Part shown: one piece after another, positions 1 to 13,808 of the stretch
Layout: the number at the start of each line of letters is the position of its first letter
Numbering within the stretch: position 1 is the first letter of the stretch
Assembly: GCA_030144725.1 (NCBI GenBank)
Contig: JASKMD010000206.1
Coordinates: 1-64,000 of the forward strand
Source: Haematococcus lacustris
Lineage: Eukaryota > Chlorophyta > Chlorophyceae > Chlamydomonadales > Haematococcaceae
DNA: 64,000 nt
Reading direction: 5' to 3'
Translations under genes and position numbers: made by a program
Notes under the pieces: model-generated
Database searches by the model: none
What the model saw: the letters and a program-made list of their open reading frames with translations, nothing else
What the model was told of the DNA's origin: nothing

Positions 1-361
1 TGCTGCTGCTGCTGGGTGGCAGCGTGGTGCTGGGCAAGGTGGGCCGGGGGCCGGGGCAGGGGGTGCGGGTGCTGTGGGTGGCTGCTGCTGCTGTTGCTGC
101 TGCTGCCAGGGGCACTGGCAGCAGAGGACTGCTCAGAGGTGGTTGCACTGAGGGGCTGCAGGGCCGTGAAGTCAGAGGACAGCACTGTGGGGATCTGCGA
201 CCACAAGGGAATGGGCAGGGGCATGCAGCCAGCGCTGAGCATGCGGTGCTGATGTTGGTGGGCTGAACAGATGCCAAGCAACGTGTCCAAGTAAGGTCGA
301 GGTCATTGATTATGCAACTGGGCAACAAGCACGGGCAACAAGCACAAGAACTGGGCGGGTG
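1..361. other. low-complexity flank, no gene recognised
   Basis: CTG/TTG-rich simple sequence (about 1-20 and 80-120), then unique sequence up to the stop of the neighbouring minus-strand gene. Short frames are open here but show no domain, so I call no gene. It may be the 3' untranslated region of the FBF1-like gene or part of another gene outside the window. I found no TGTAA signal on the minus strand. Confidence 0.4.
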
Positions 362-3300
362 CTATGTGATGAAGTAATGCAGTAGACACACAGTACAGTG
401 GGGTGCTGCTGGGCCGTAGCCCCAGCTCCCACCCACCCGGCTCGCCACCTCGCTCTGCTCCTGGTCCAGGCCAGGAGCCAGGCCACCACTATCCACTGCT
501 CCCATGGCTAGCTGCCGAGCAGCCCTGGTCTGCCCTGGCATGTCAGCCTGCTGCCTGCCACGCACCTGCTGCTGCTGCTGCTGCTGCTGCTCTTGCTGCT
601 CTTGCTGCTGCTGTGCTCGATGGCTAGGATGCTGTTGCTGCAGCCTGCCGCCTTCCCTTCTGGGCTGCCGCTGCTGCTGCTGCTGCTGCTGCTGGAGGTT
701 CACAGGCATCTGACCTGGCCATGCAGCCGCAATACCTCGCAGGTCAGGGGCAGCATAGCCCACATACGCTTGCATGTAGGCCTGCTGCTGTTGCTGCTGC
801 TGTTGCAGCAGCAGCTGTGCCTGGTGCTGGGCAGCCAGGGGGGTGGTGGCTCCTGGACCCCCCTGGTGGGGCTGCAGCATGTGCGCTTGCATGGAGGAGG
901 GGGAGGCAGCAGCCAGGCCATGGAAGCTGGCAACAGTATGCCTTGCTGTGTTTGCATTAGCAGGCCTGCGCTGGGGGGAGTGGGCAGCCAGCACCACAGG
1001 GCTAGCACCAGCAGGGGGGCGAGCAGCAGGGGGGCCAGGGGTCGCATGTAGGCCCGGGTGTGGCCCTGGGCCTGCATGGAGGTGAAGCTGCGTCAGGAAC
1101 TCTTTCTGCTGCCGGATGTAGTCGCCCCCCACAAACACGTTGGCACCCACGGTGTCGGCGCCTGGCCGGGTGTCCAGGTGGTTGTGGGGAGCAGAGCGCT
1201 TGGAGTGGGCTGCTGGCCCAAGGTCCTGTAGGTGCCAGGTGGTCAGGCAGGGCAGCAAGTCTGAGGCAGCGCGCCAGACTAGCCAGCTATAGGTTAAGGT
1301 ATGTTTTTCTGTTAGGATGTCAGCCTTGCAAGAAGCAACCTGTTGTTTTGATGGGGAGCCCAGTAGGCGCAGAGGGAGCAGAACGTGCCACTAGGGCTGC
1401 GTCTTGTACTCATAAAGGATGCCCACCCACCCACCCACCCACCTCATCCAACTCCAGTCCCAGCTTGTTGAGCATGTAGCGCACGCTGTCTCGCCCCTTG
1501 GCTGCTCCCCCAGCCGCCTGATTGGCGCTGCGTGCTCGGCCCACCCGCTGCTGATGCAAGGCGGCATTGGGGGAGCCGCCTAGGCCCTGCTTGCCTGGGC
1601 CTGCTGCCTTGGTGCCAGCTGGGTGTGTGGGGGGCAGGTTCTCCAGGCCAAGAGGCACGACTGACAGCGGCACCCCTAGAGTACCTCCTGTGTGCAGCAA
1701 GGCAAATTCATAGCAGGCACATGGAGAGCAGGAGGCTGTGGAGGGGGTGGGTAAAGCACTCATAGTGCCAAGAAGCCAGTTAAGTACATAACTGGGGAGT
1801 GAAGGGTAGGAGGGAAGGGGTTGGGAGCATGTGGCACGAGATCTGCATTCCTTGACCAGCTGGGACTGAGTAGGTTGGCGCATGGATAGGCAGGCAGGCA
1901 GTGTAGGCCTGTGGGCAGGGTGTGTCTCTGTCTCGGGTAGCTTCTGCACACCTTCTAGGCGGAAGGGGATGGGCACACCACTCGCCAGCCAGGCCTGCAC
2001 TGCGTCACCCAGTTGGCTCTGGGCATCTCTAGCAGCGTCCGCAGCCTTGCTGGCAGCCACCCTCTCCTCGGCCAGGGCGTGGCGCTCAGTGGCCACGCTC
2101 AGGCGCTCGCGGTCCAGGACCTGGCAGGGCACAATGAGGGGGCTGAGCGGCTGGCGCACACAAGGCATGTCTAGCCAGAGACGAGGACCTGGCAGGATAC
2201 TCTGAGGGGAGCTTAGCAGCTGAGGCGGACACAACAGGCATAAGCAGCCACAGACGTAGAGTCCGAACCTTCTTTGTACCCCCATCACCAAACCATATCC
2301 AAGAGCCAATACTACTCATACTAGTACAGTACTACTCATACTACCCACACAGTGTCAACATGACCATATGATGCATACACAGACCTTACGATGCCATACA
2401 TGTCGATGCATGGTGCTGGACTAGTTGCCATGAAGAATTGTGACCTAAGACGCTGCTGCAGCTCCTGCCCCCCTCCGTACCTTGCGGCTGAGGTCTGCCT
2501 GCCGTTGCTGCTCCTCTGCCTGGGCAGCCATAGCCTTGACATGAGCCAACTCGTTAGCCAGCTCCTGTCCCTGGCGTGCTGCCTCCGTGGCCAGCTCCTG
2601 CCGTTGCTTGGCTACCTGTGCCGCCAGCTCCTGCCGCTGCCTGCCACTCTCAGCGTCCAGCTGTTGCCTGTGTCGCACAGCCTCAATCTCCAGCTGCTGG
2701 CGCTGCTGCTCTGCTGCCGCCTGAAGCTGCTGGCGCTGCTGCACCGCTTCGCTGTCCAGCTGCTGGTGCTGCTGCTTGACCTCTGCCTTCAGCTCGTGAC
2801 GCTGACGGCTCAGCTCCACAGCCAGCTCCTCGTTTTGTTTGAACAGGGTGGCCTGTGGGAGGTAGGACCACAGAGGGGACACAGCGCACGCCAGAGCACA
2901 GCAGGTGGTTGAAAACATCATGATGTGAATGACATGATGAGGCGAGGTGGAGGTACCATGGCTGGAAGTAAGGGAACCTCTTAGGTAGTGGTGGTGGTGA
3001 GAGTGCTGGCATCAGCAGGGGTGCGCAGGCAGGGCCGTGAACAGAAGTCTCATGGGGGTTGGAGTGACTTGAGATCACAGGGAGAGGGTGACATGATGAG
3101 TGTGGTGCTGGGGCATGGCAAGGCAAGTAGATGCGAGGCTGCAGACAGGGTCCTATGGAGTTTGACTTGTGAGTAATGATCACTATAGATGCAGGGTCAA
3201 GCGCTGACTACAACTGCGACTGCTGAGGTAAGAGGGCAGGAAGGACCTGGAGGATAGGGATCCCGTGGACTTTGTATTGACTTGCGAGCATTAAGTACCA

Positions 3301-6300
3301 CACTATAGGTGCCTATAGTGCACTGACTACAACTACAAAGGTAAGAGGGCAGGGGTGCAGTGAGGGGAAGTGAGATGCCTGAAGTGGCAATTGAGGATGC
3401 CAGGTAAATCAACATGTTAGGTAGCCAAGATCATAAGAAGGTTTGAGGACGAAGCGGCCTACCTTGACCTCCTCAAACTCGGCGCTGCTGGCTGCCAGCT
3501 CCGCGCTCTGTGCTTGCAGCCTGGCCGCATACTCCACCAGCTGTCCTGCCTCAGCTTCAAGTGCGGACCGTTCCTCCTGCAGCTCAGCAGCCAGGTCAAG
3601 CACTGGTCAAGCTGGGCCTGATGCTCTGTGAACATTGGCCATACACTGCATCGTCACAGGCGCCTAGGCAGTGCTGCCAAAGTTGGTCTGAAGTCGACGT
3701 TAGGGCCGGTTTTTGAGATATAGTCGGAGTCGCAGGGCATGCTATTGTGTGATTGTGCTGGGAGGCGAGTATCCAGTAACAAGACAGCCAGTCGGCATTA
3801 AAGTTGACGACACCGACTGTGAATCCCTTGGTGCACATCAAGAGTAGCTGCAGGTGGCCGCTGACCTGCAGGGCCAGGCGAGCTGAGGTAAGGGCCTCCA
3901 TCTCAGCAGCGCTACTGCTCTGCAGCTTGGCCAGCCGCTCCTCCTCTGACAGCGCCTACAGAGTCAGCAGCTCACGAGGCCAGGTCATCGGGCAGCCGGC
4001 GTCACTACCCCTGCTACCAGTGAAGGCTGCCTGTTAAGAAAACCTGCCAAGACAAATGCCCACCTACCATGGCTACATCCAATTTCTTTGAGTTACGAGC
4101 CAAGCTGAGGTTTGGCACAGCACGAGCTAGGCACATCAGCATCAGCAAGAGGAGGCAGCAGGTATGTCATGGCAGCCATGGCTGAACTGGGATTGGGTGG
4201 CTCAGGGCCTGCTGTTGCCGCCTGCTTGATAGCCCACCTGCTTCAGAGCGGCAGAGGCCCGGGTCTCGTACTCTACCACCCTGCAGTTGGCAGCAGCAGA
4301 CTTAGCACAAACAGCCTCCATCTCATGCACTTGCGCCGCCAGCTCCAGCACCACATGCCTCAGCACCAACGGCCCCAGCCCTTGCAGTAGCAACACCAGC
4401 ACCAGGCGCAACATCACCATAGCCAGCCACATCTAGCTTATGTGACCCTGTGCAGTAATGCTGGCTTGTTGTGCAGTGTACCTTGTCTTAAGCTGCAACA
4501 GCTCCGCCCGAGACGACTCCAGTGCTCGCTGCACCTCAGCTTGCTCTGCCGCCAGGGCTCGGCGGTCCATTGCCACCTGCAGCATCACCGATGCAGTAAT
4601 GCGTTGATAGCAACGTCTGGCATGGATTCCACGGCACAAGCGTCCCGCAATGAGGACCACAGAGCAGCAGAGTATGTCAGCCTGCTGACCTACTGTATGT
4701 AATGCTGAGGAGGGTGGCATGACGCTGTGGAGGGTGACACGATGCTAAATGCAATGAGGTGACTCATTGCATTTAGCCTGTGCCTACCCTACAGCAGTGC
4801 CTGTAGCGCCTGCTAACCCTGGCAGGCAGAGCAGCAGCGCTATGCAAAGCAGAGTGGCAAGGCCTGCTGACCTCTGTGACCAGTGCCTCCCGTTCTTTGC
4901 GCCGTGCCTCTCTTGCTTCCTCCAACAGCTTGCGCTCCATGGCGACCTGCGGGCCAATAGGCAGTCCAGGCAGGAGGCAGCATGCTGAGCTCAGGAACAG
5001 GGAGGCAGCCATACAGGCAGGGGCACTCAGGGGCTGGCAGCTGTCCACACAGGCTGGGAGCAGCATGAGCGCTCAGGTGCAGGCAGCTAGCCATACATGG
5101 GGCAGCATGGGCGCTAATGGGCAGGCAGGTTGCCAGACCTGAGGCAGCAGGCAAGCAGGATGGCAGCTGCGTGGCCTGCATAGCTATCACTGTACCTGCA
5201 TGCGCAGATCCTCTCTGTCGGAGAGCAGGGAGCCTTGTAGGGCGTCCATGCGGACTGCCTCCCTGCCCAGCCGGGTCTGCATGCAGCGACGGTACAGGTG
5301 CATTGCTTGTTTGTTGAACTCTAACAAGGCTGGAGTTAGAGGAGGTTGAAGCCTGTTGGGTGCAGGCCTATCGTTGACATTGTGTGCATAGAGGCCAGCC
5401 AAGCAGCAATGGTGTCATGTGCGCTGCTGGGCGCTGTCCTACCTGCTCTCTGCGAATGTCCTCCCTGTCATGCAGAGTCGTGGACTCCAGCGTTGTCGAC
5501 AGGTTGGTCAAGTCACCCTTCAGGCTGTCCAGCTCCTTCTCCCGGGCACTCAGCTGGAGGAGTGACAGAGCAGCAGGTCACTCTTGAAAACACAACACTG
5601 CACGCTACAGCAATGCCGACCGGCAAAGGTCATGGCAGGAGGATGAGGATGGTGGGATCTGGATAATGCAGAGGCATAGCGAGGGTGTGACTGGAGGGCA
5701 GGCTGGCCTCTGGCCCTATTCCGCGGGTCCAGGTGGTGGCGTCACACTGACCCCAGCACCCACCCGCGCCTCACGCTCAGCCAGCGCCTTCTCCCTTAAT
5801 GCCACGCGGGATTCGCGATCCGCCACGTCCACCTCCAGGACTCGCAGCGCACGGTCCTCCCGCTCCGTGGCACTGGTGGTGGCGGCACGCACCTGCAGCC
5901 GCGCTCACACACATCCAAAGACCCGTTGTCCCACCGCCAGCCCCTTGCTGAGTTGAAATGCCTGTGCTTGAATCGCACCTGGTGGTGGTGGTGGTGGTGG
6001 CCCTGCTGCTGCTGGTGATGATAGCCACTGTGACATGACGAGGATGGTGAGTGATGTGATGCTTGGGCTGCCAGTGCTTGGTTGCAGGCCTGGTGCAGTG
6101 GCTGTATGGCTGCTTGGCATGCTGGGAACCTGTCCATGGACAGTGCAGTCAGGCACTTACCTTGTCTGAAAGTTGCGCTAAGAGGTCTGCGCTGAGCCGA
6201 TGCCGTGTCACGAGCTGCAAGCAGGGCAGGGTGGCGTGTGAGGAGGGCACTTGATACCTGAGGGGCTGCCTGAAGTCCCCTTGGGTTTGCAAAGATGAGC

Positions 6301-9300
6301 TGCTGGGAGGTAGGGAGGGAGGGAGAGAGCAGCTTAAATGAGGAGGGAGTGAGTAGCAGAGAGTTTGAGGGCCTGACCTCCTTCTCTTCAGCCAGCGCGG
6401 CCTGTGCTGCTTTGATCTGAGCCTGGGCCACCTCCACCTCAATGGCGCCAGCCTGCAGTCCAGCCACACCATACCAACCGCAATACCTAACCACACCATT
6501 CACAGCACCTAACTGACATGCAACGACAGTGTGGATTAGTGTGGATACAGCGATGAAGGGTAAACTGCAGCATCGCACTGGTTGTGACCACAGACTCTAG
6601 TGTGGCTGACTCTGGTGTAGCACTGCTATGAACGTATACTGTTAGGGCATACTGTGGTGCTTGGCTGTGGGCAGTGGTGGCAACCACTCACTCGGCGGCC
6701 TCGCTGCTCTGCAGCAAACACCATGGCAGCCGCATCCTGCTTGGCTGCAGCCACCTCCGCTGCAGCCTGGGCACGCACCTCCGCCAGCTCAGCCTGCAGC
6801 ACAGCCCAGGGCAGCTGGCAGCTTTTCGCCTGCAACCTAGACAGCAGTGGGCCGCTGTGGAAGACACCCTGGGGCAAATCTGAAAAGTCTGAGTCTGGAA
6901 GTTGAGGTCCAAGAATAACCTCAGGTGTGCAGGCAGATGCAAGTACAGTTACAAGCTGGTTAGGCTAACATGCGCAGCACGGCAGCTCCTGCACCGCATC
7001 AAGAGCCAGCACACTGCCTGTTGCCTGCAGCACAGCTTTGCCCCCTCACCCTCAATCGCTCCATATCCTGCCCTCGCTGGTTGTCGATGTCAGCATACTG
7101 GGACTTGACGCGGGCCAGGGCGGACTTCATGTCCTCCAGCTCGGCACGAAGCGCCGTGGACTCCTTCAGGGACAAGGCCTGCGGGTAAAGCAGCCAGCAG
7201 CGGTGGCAGCAGCTGGCAGCAGCAACACAAGCATTGGGTGAGGCACTCACATGGCCAGTAGCAGAAGCGATGGCTCAGACAGCATTGATACCATAAGCTA
7301 CTGAAGCAGCAGCAGCAACCAAACCACTGGAGGAGGATGGAGAATGACGGGGGACAAAACGATGGGGCAAGCACATTTGATATGTCCTGGTCAATGCTGA
7401 GCCAGCAGGATGAGGCAGGGGAAGAAGGCAAGCATGGGTGGATGTGTGGCAGTCCTGGCAGCTGTGCAGCGTTGACCCACCTGGCTCTCCGCCAGCACCA
7501 CCTTGGAGTGAGCCTCAATGCTGGCCACGCGGTCCCCAGCCTCACGCATCTGCACACACCCGCAACGCCACACCAAAGCAGGTCAGCAGCAGCAGCAGTC
7601 CTCACCACAGCCGCTCCTTACACAGCCAGGTCAGGGAGGGTCCGGAAGGTAGGGCTGACAAGGCAGCAGGAGCGGGCAGCGCCAGGCCTGCCTCCTGCTA
7701 CTTCGAACACAGCAGTGCGCTTGAATTACCTTTGCGTCCCGCTCCAGCATGATGCGCTCCTTCTCACGCAGGCTGGTGTCACGCTCTGCCAGGCTGGCCT
7801 CTAGGCCGGATACCTGGCCGCGCAGACGACTGTTCTCGTCCTGCCATCACAAGCACACAGCATCTAATAGCCTGGATTATCAAGTAGAAGGCTACGGTCA
7901 CAGCATTTGGAAGTGACAGATGCTGTGGTGGGAGCAGGCCATTCCCGAAAGCTCCTTTGTGATGCACGTCGGTAAAGGCCGGCATAGTCATCTTCTTCTT
8001 TTTTCTAGTGCCAGTGGTTGTGAGGATGGTGACAGTCACTGGCACAAGCTGGCTAAACCTCAGCTGGGATGTCCAACAAGGAACGCAGGCATGCCAGGTC
8101 TGGGTCCCAGGGCACTGAGTGAAGCATGATAGAAGCTGTGATTAGCCTAGGTAGGTGTGCCATGTAGTGACATGGACACATGGAGAGTGAGGCAGATGGT
8201 GAGGATAGCAAATCGGTGACATCCCACTGCACTGGCCACAGCAGTGCTGGTAGGAGTGGTCCTGACCCAGGCCAGGCCTAACCTGCAGGCGCTGGACCTC
8301 CTGCTTGTTGGCTCCTAGCTCAGCTTGCAGCCGCTCCACCTTGACTCCCAGGTCTGCCACCTCCTTGGTTAGGGCTGGGTCAGGGACGTGCGCAGACGCT
8401 CCTGTGCAGGGAGTGGCTGAGAGGAAGGCCATGTCTAATGCTGCATCCTATAGGATGTCGGAACCCTCCCTAGCTATTGCCATAGCACATCTCGCTGGCC
8501 AAAGAAATAGAGGCCAAGAATCAGAACCATTGGCCGATACAGGAAGGGAACCTCATTTGCTCTCACCCTGGCCCCACCCTGACCCCACACTGGCGCCACA
8601 CTCGCCCCACACTGGCCCAACCCTGCTGGGTTGAGCCCCAGGCCAATCCGGGCATTAGGGCCTGCCCAGCTCCTAGTCTTCAGCTGATGAGCCTGTACTA
8701 TCTTTTCAACACTGACCTTGTGTGCTGGCCGGCTCCTTTGCCCCTCCTGTGGGTGCGCCACCACCCTGCTGCACCTGCTGCTGCTGCACCTGCTGCTGCA
8801 TCTGCTGCTGTTGCAACTGCAGCTGCTGCTGCATCTGGACTTGCAAGAACTGTTGCTGCTGCTGCTGCAGAGCCAGCAGCAGTGATGCACTCACGGCCCC
8901 TTCGGCAGAGCCAGGTGCAGGGGCAGGTTCTGCATTGTGTGTGGGGAAGGCAGGAGCAGCGGGGGTGGGCCCTAGAGGGGTGACGCCTGAGGGTGGTGGG
9001 CCCCCTCCCCCTAGGGGTATGAGGTGTGAAGGCAGGCCTGCCTCAGGGCCCATCAGGGTTACACCAGGGGGCAGTTTGACAGGCTGTGGGCCAGCTGGCC
9101 GCATACGAGTGACTCCTGGTGGCAGCTGCTCCTGAGATGTGCTGGCAGCAGGGTGGTCCATGGTTGCAGCCGGGGCAGCTGCCTGATGCTTGGGTGACAC
9201 TGGGGTGGTCCCAGCCCCAGCTGCTGGACCAACAGCAGCACCGCCGTGGCTGGGTGTCTGGTCCCCACTGGCTGCTGGGACAGGCCGCAACAGCTCCACC

Positions 9301-12300
9301 CCAGGGGGCAGAGTGCTGCCTGCCGCTAACCTGGGGTGGGCTGGCTGTTGCTGCTGCTGCTGCTGCTGCTGGGCCGCCAGTTGGGCTTGCTGAGCCACTT
9401 GGGCCTGCAGCTGGGCTTGCTGGGCTTCCAGCTGCTGCTGGGCCTGCTGCAGGGCCAGCTCCCTAGCAGCGAGGGCCTGCTGCTGGGCAGCTTCCGCCGC
9501 CGCCGCTGCCTCAGCTGCTTTGCGCGCTGCTACCGCCTGCTGAGCTGCCTGCTGCTCTGCCTGCTGGGCAGCCAGCCGCTGGGCCATGATGGCCTGAGCC
9601 GCTGCCTTCTGCTCCTCTAGGGACGGTGCTGCCAGCGGGCCCTGGCCCTGGAATGCATTCAGACTCCCAAGGCCTGCTGCAGCAGAAGCTGGCCGGAATG
9701 GGTCAGCAACGCCTGCGGCAGCGTGCTTGGCAGCGAGATCAGAGGCAGTGGGACTGGCTGCACTGGCTGGCCGACCCTGCTTGGCTGCAGCCTCTCCAGC
9801 TTTTCCTGCCAGGGCACTGCCACTGTGGCCAGGACCACCTCCGACTATGGAGGGAGTGGCAGTGGACTTCTGACGCGCTACGGGTAAAAAATCCTGTGCA
9901 CAGCAGACCACAAGCAGCATTGAGGTAAGCAAGGCAGTAATGCCCCATGCATGTTGGACTCTTGGCAGGCCACTGGCAAACAGTCAGAGTGGTGGACTGC
10001 AAGCAGCTTTGAGGAAAGCAGCAGTGTAGTGTGACATGCAACTGTTGGCATGAGGAAAGCAGGCATGTGCCCGGGGCGATCATCACCAGCAACTTTCATG
10101 GCGGGCAGCTAGCTGTTGGGATGGCCAGGAGGGGTGGGTATGAGGAACACCCCCTTGGCGCAAGCACCGCAGGCACTTGCATGCTGCTCACATCTTCGTT
10201 AGAGGACTCCATCATGTCCACCAGGGCAGCCCGAGCTCCTGGGGTCATGTTCCTGCCTGCTGCCCCGCCTGCTGCCCCCACTGCCGCAGCACCCACGGCT
10301 GGCTTGTCTGACCAGCTGCGGGCTGCACCTGAGGCTTGGGAAGCCATGTCAGGGGTGGTTGCGCGGGGCTGGGCGCCGTTAGGAGAGGCGATGGCTACAG
10401 AAAGGCCTGAGTCCATGGCTCGCTTCTCACCAGGCAGCCTGCACCTCAATGACAGACACATCTTCACGTGAAGGGCAGCACACAGTGTCTCTTTGCATAC
10501 CTAAAAGGCAGGTGAGGTACGGCATGGGTGGGTGCTGGCCCTCAGCACAGCAGCTGCATGCACTGACACCTCCGCTAACAGTGCTTCCTGCCTCTGTTTT
10601 ACTACTCTTGTACATAAAGCCAGGCATAAAGCCGGGCATGCAAAAAATGACGGGCAGAAGCCAAAGAGGTAGCTGGCCAACAGCCATGTTTAACACATAA
10701 CCATCACTGGAGAGCAGGGTGGCTTATGTACCTGAAGGGTGCAGAGGAGGGTTTGGGCTGCTCAGACGCTTGAGTTGCAGGTGCTGGACCCGCTGCCGCC
10801 AGCTGCTCCCTCCGAGCCAACGCTGCAGCCATAGCAGCAGCTGTCTTCTCACGCTCTTCCTCTGCTGCCGACTTGGGGCGACCTGCTGCCATCCAGGACA
10901 CACTGGGCCAGCTTGATGCAGGGGTGCTACACCAGCGTGGTGGCTGCTGCAGCTGTGGAGCTAGTGTAGGGCATAGCTTTGTAGGCCATGCAGGCAGGGA
11001 GGGCAGGCAGGCAGGGCACGTGGGGCAGGGTAGGCACCAGCGTCTTCTTGTTTCAGGCGTGCCTTTAGTAACTAAGTCGGAGCTATGAACTTGAGGGTAT
11101 GACCCTGCCATGTCAGATTGAGTTATAAATCTTGCATAAGGCCAACATAAAGAAGCAAAGATGACACGGGTGGGCACCCGGTTTACCTGCTGGGCTGGCT
11201 GCTGTAGTGGTGCTGAGGGGCCCTGGGCCAGATGAGGCCGTGCCACCCAGGTTGCGGCGCTGGCGACCTGCACAGCGGTTTGGGGCAGTGGCTATCAAGC
11301 AGCTTCAGGCTGTGCCAGTCTGTGCTCCACGAGGCAGCACTGCTGACCCAGTCCCATGGAGTTTGGGCCATGCTCCTGGCTGTGGGTGAAGCAGGTGCCT
11401 GGGCTGATCACACACCTTCAGCAGCAGTTGGGGTGAATGTGGAAGTGTTGGGTGCTGAGCGGCGAAGGCTGCTAGCCCCCTGGGAAGGGCCAAAGGAGGG
11501 CAGATACTGGGCAGGCTCCTCTCCATCTGCCCCATCATCCTCGTCAGATCCTGCACCATCCGACAGACACGCATGAACTGGCTGGGTTGCTAGGCGTAAG
11601 TGGAGTTGAAGGAGTGCCTAGGATATCCTCTCATTGCTGCATGCTTGCAGCCAGGCATTGCATTGTGGGATCAAGCACTTGCAGCCGGGGCTGCCTGTTC
11701 GCAGTCAGCGCATATCACTCCCTCACGCCGGCAGGGTCGGCCGTACCTGCGGCTCCATAGCCCGGTCGCGGTGCATCGTGCGCGGACGTCGTGTGCTGCA
11801 AGCGAGAGGGTGGGTGCTTGCTGGCTGCCGCAGGTGCCCCTTTTGGGTTGCTTGCCACTGCTGGCGTGGAGGCGCGGGAGGCTGCAGGGGTACTGCTGTC
11901 GTCAGGCAGCATGTCGTCGGCATCCAGCTCCCAGTCGTCATCATCGTGGGCAACAGCCTTGCGCACAGCAGCTGCCACGTTGGGTGCTGGGATGGACGCG
12001 GCTACAGTCGCCTGGCGACCCACAGGGAGCCGACCAGCGGGCGTCTGGCCAACAGTGCCAATGTTCTGAGAGGTGGTGGTGGCAGGGTTAGCACCCTGGG
12101 AGAAAGCACCTGTGGCAAGCAGGCAGCAATGCCACGGGATGTCATCCAGTTCACTAGACACCGTGTGCTATGGCTTGACCTGCTCAATGCTGCCTGTGCA
12201 TGTGACATCATGCCCTCTATTGACACATGACAGGTATGTTAGTCCCAATAATGCAGCATCTGGCCCCACAACTAGCAGTCTGCACTCAAGCATGCTGGAG

Positions 12301-13808
12301 CTTGCCAACCCCACCTTGAGACCTTGCCCCTGTTGCTGCTGAGTCCATGCCAGGTAGGTCACCATCTGACAGCTCCATGTCTTGTTCCTTCCTGGAGCTA
12401 GGATTTGACCTCTCCACAACTGCTGGTGCCACCACCTTCGAGCTTCGTTCTGGCTGCGAGGGGTCAGGACGCTGAGGGTTTGGCGATGCATGACGCCTGC
12501 CTAAAGCCCCTGGGGCTTGAACTGTGGCGGCCTCAGCAGCAGGCCTGACATTCTCAGCATCAGCTGTGTGCATAGGGTCAGGCTTCCTCCCTACAGCCTG
12601 CCTTGGCTGCTCCCGGTCCTGCCTCCTGGCACCGGGTGAGGCATCCCTTGGTTCAGGAGACGAGGAGGTGCTGCGTGCTGTCTCAGGTGCGACGCTGTCC
12701 AGTGCAGCACTGAGGCCAGGGGCTCTCCGCAGCTCTCCACTGCCAGTGATAAGATTGAGCGAGGACGGCACTGGTTGCTGCTGTGTTGTAGCACTGGGCA
12801 TGGCTGGGGTTGAGCTGCGCTGGGGCTCTTCGTCACCACCCGCGCGTCGGCCGCGACGTGGCTGTGCGCTTGCAAGCCTGTGAGCACCCGCACCCTGCTT
12901 GTCATGCTCGGCACTGGTGATGGTGGGCCTGTAGTTGAGCGTCATCGTGCTGAAACACCAGCCTGGTATGGCTGTCAGAGTTGCACTTCAAACAAGCTCA
13001 TGCTTTGGCAGTAGGCAGGTGCTACAGGCAGTTTGGCGCACCTGCTGGTTCCACTGGAGCCAAAGATGTCCAGGGTGTCATCGGCTACGTCGAACGGCAG
13101 CGGCTTCTTTAAGATGTCGTCGTCGGCTTTCATGAAGCTCGCCAAGACGTCCAGGGACTTCCCCACAGGTGCCGAGGACAAGCCCAGAGACCCGGCAGAG
13201 CCGCGACTGGTGGCTAACCCGGCACCGCTAGCAGTCGCCGGGGCGCTGTCTTTCTTGGGTGGCGCCAGACCGGCCAGCAAGTCATCATCATCATCCATCA
13301 GAGCCAGGATGGGGTTGGATGGGTTAGACCCGGCTAGCCCGGCAGAGGGGGTGGCACTACGGCCTGTGGGCTGCATGCCAGACCCAGTGCTGCCTGCACC
13401 TCGACCTGCACCACTCCCTGCTGCTGTAGCTCGTGTTCGTGGGAGGGGTGGGTCATCATCACTGTCGCTGGTGTTGAGAGCTGCAAGCGATGAGCAATGC
13501 AACACCAACATAATCAGCGGTCCACGCCTGCCTCAATTCCATGCCTATCATTCAGATTTTTCCTGGGGGCAGCCACTGCTGAGTGCTGCCCACTGTGAGG
13601 GCTGAGTACCTGGCTTCCTGCTGGGCACGTCCTTGCTTGAGGCTGCTTTGGCTATCTCCTTCTTAACGAGCCCCCTTGCTCTAGGTAGGTCATCGTCCTC
13701 ATCAGCTGCTGGCCTGCTCGACGCTGCCGGGGTGGACCGTCTCAATGAGGGGTCTCGGACCCCAGAGCGTGTTGTGGCATCAGAACTCCCTACAGCTGTG
13801 GCCTGCAT
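362..13808 (-). CDS. large coiled-coil protein, FBF1-like (ciliary transition fibre) candidate
   Basis: 28 exons, read downward: 13808-13610, 13480-13042, 12949-12315, 12109-11747, 11550-11416, 11267-11187, 10882-10732, 10438-10192, 9893-8717, 8401-8283, 7840-7730, 7549-7481, 7178-7050, 6793-6692, 6452-6378, 6214-6161, 5892-5764, 5553-5443, 5318-5196, 4946-4872, 4576-4482, 4358-4238, 3955-3866, 3582-3463, 2852-2481, 2120-1952, 1687-1443, 1225-362. They sum to 6,600 nt (2,199 residues) with matching phases. The N-terminal half is disordered with acidic clusters (DDDDLLAGL, MKADDDIL, DDTLDIFG, HDDDDWELDADD). A Gln/Ala-rich block follows, then about 600 residues of coiled coil built from small, mostly phase-0 exons, then YIRQQKEFLTQL and a polyGln tail. 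Vertebrate FBF1 has the same order: acidic motifs, coiled coil, and a C-terminal FL..L segment. FBF1 anchors transition fibres at the ciliary base. The identity is inferred; another basal-body coiled-coil protein is possible. ATG 13808 overlaps a plausible acceptor (ATGCAG), so an upstream exon may exist. The acceptors at 5318, 4358 and 3582 were chosen by phase. Confidence 0.55.
562..815 (-). repeat. CAG-repeat blocks encoding polyglutamine
   Basis: Runs of CTG on the + strand (about 566-610, 669-693, 783-815) read as CAG in the last exon of the minus-strand gene and encode Q-runs of 7-9 residues. They stay in frame and are separated by MQ/AYMQAYVGYAAP-type linkers, so they belong to the protein tail. 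Confidence 0.85.
8760..9560 (-). repeat. Gln/Ala-rich coding repeats
   Basis: CAG/GCA-rich coding sequence in the 1.18-kb exon of the FBF1-like gene gives Q-runs near 8766-8875 and 9345-9372 and an A/Q-rich helical stretch near 9390-9560. A spaced LPPGV motif recurs between them (LPPGVELLRP, LPPGVTRMRP, LPPGVTLMGP). Confidence 0.8.

Noticed and set aside
8722..9135. Cys-rich plus-strand frame
   Set aside because: Antisense reading of CAG/CTG coding repeats (polyCys from TGC), not a real Cys-rich protein.
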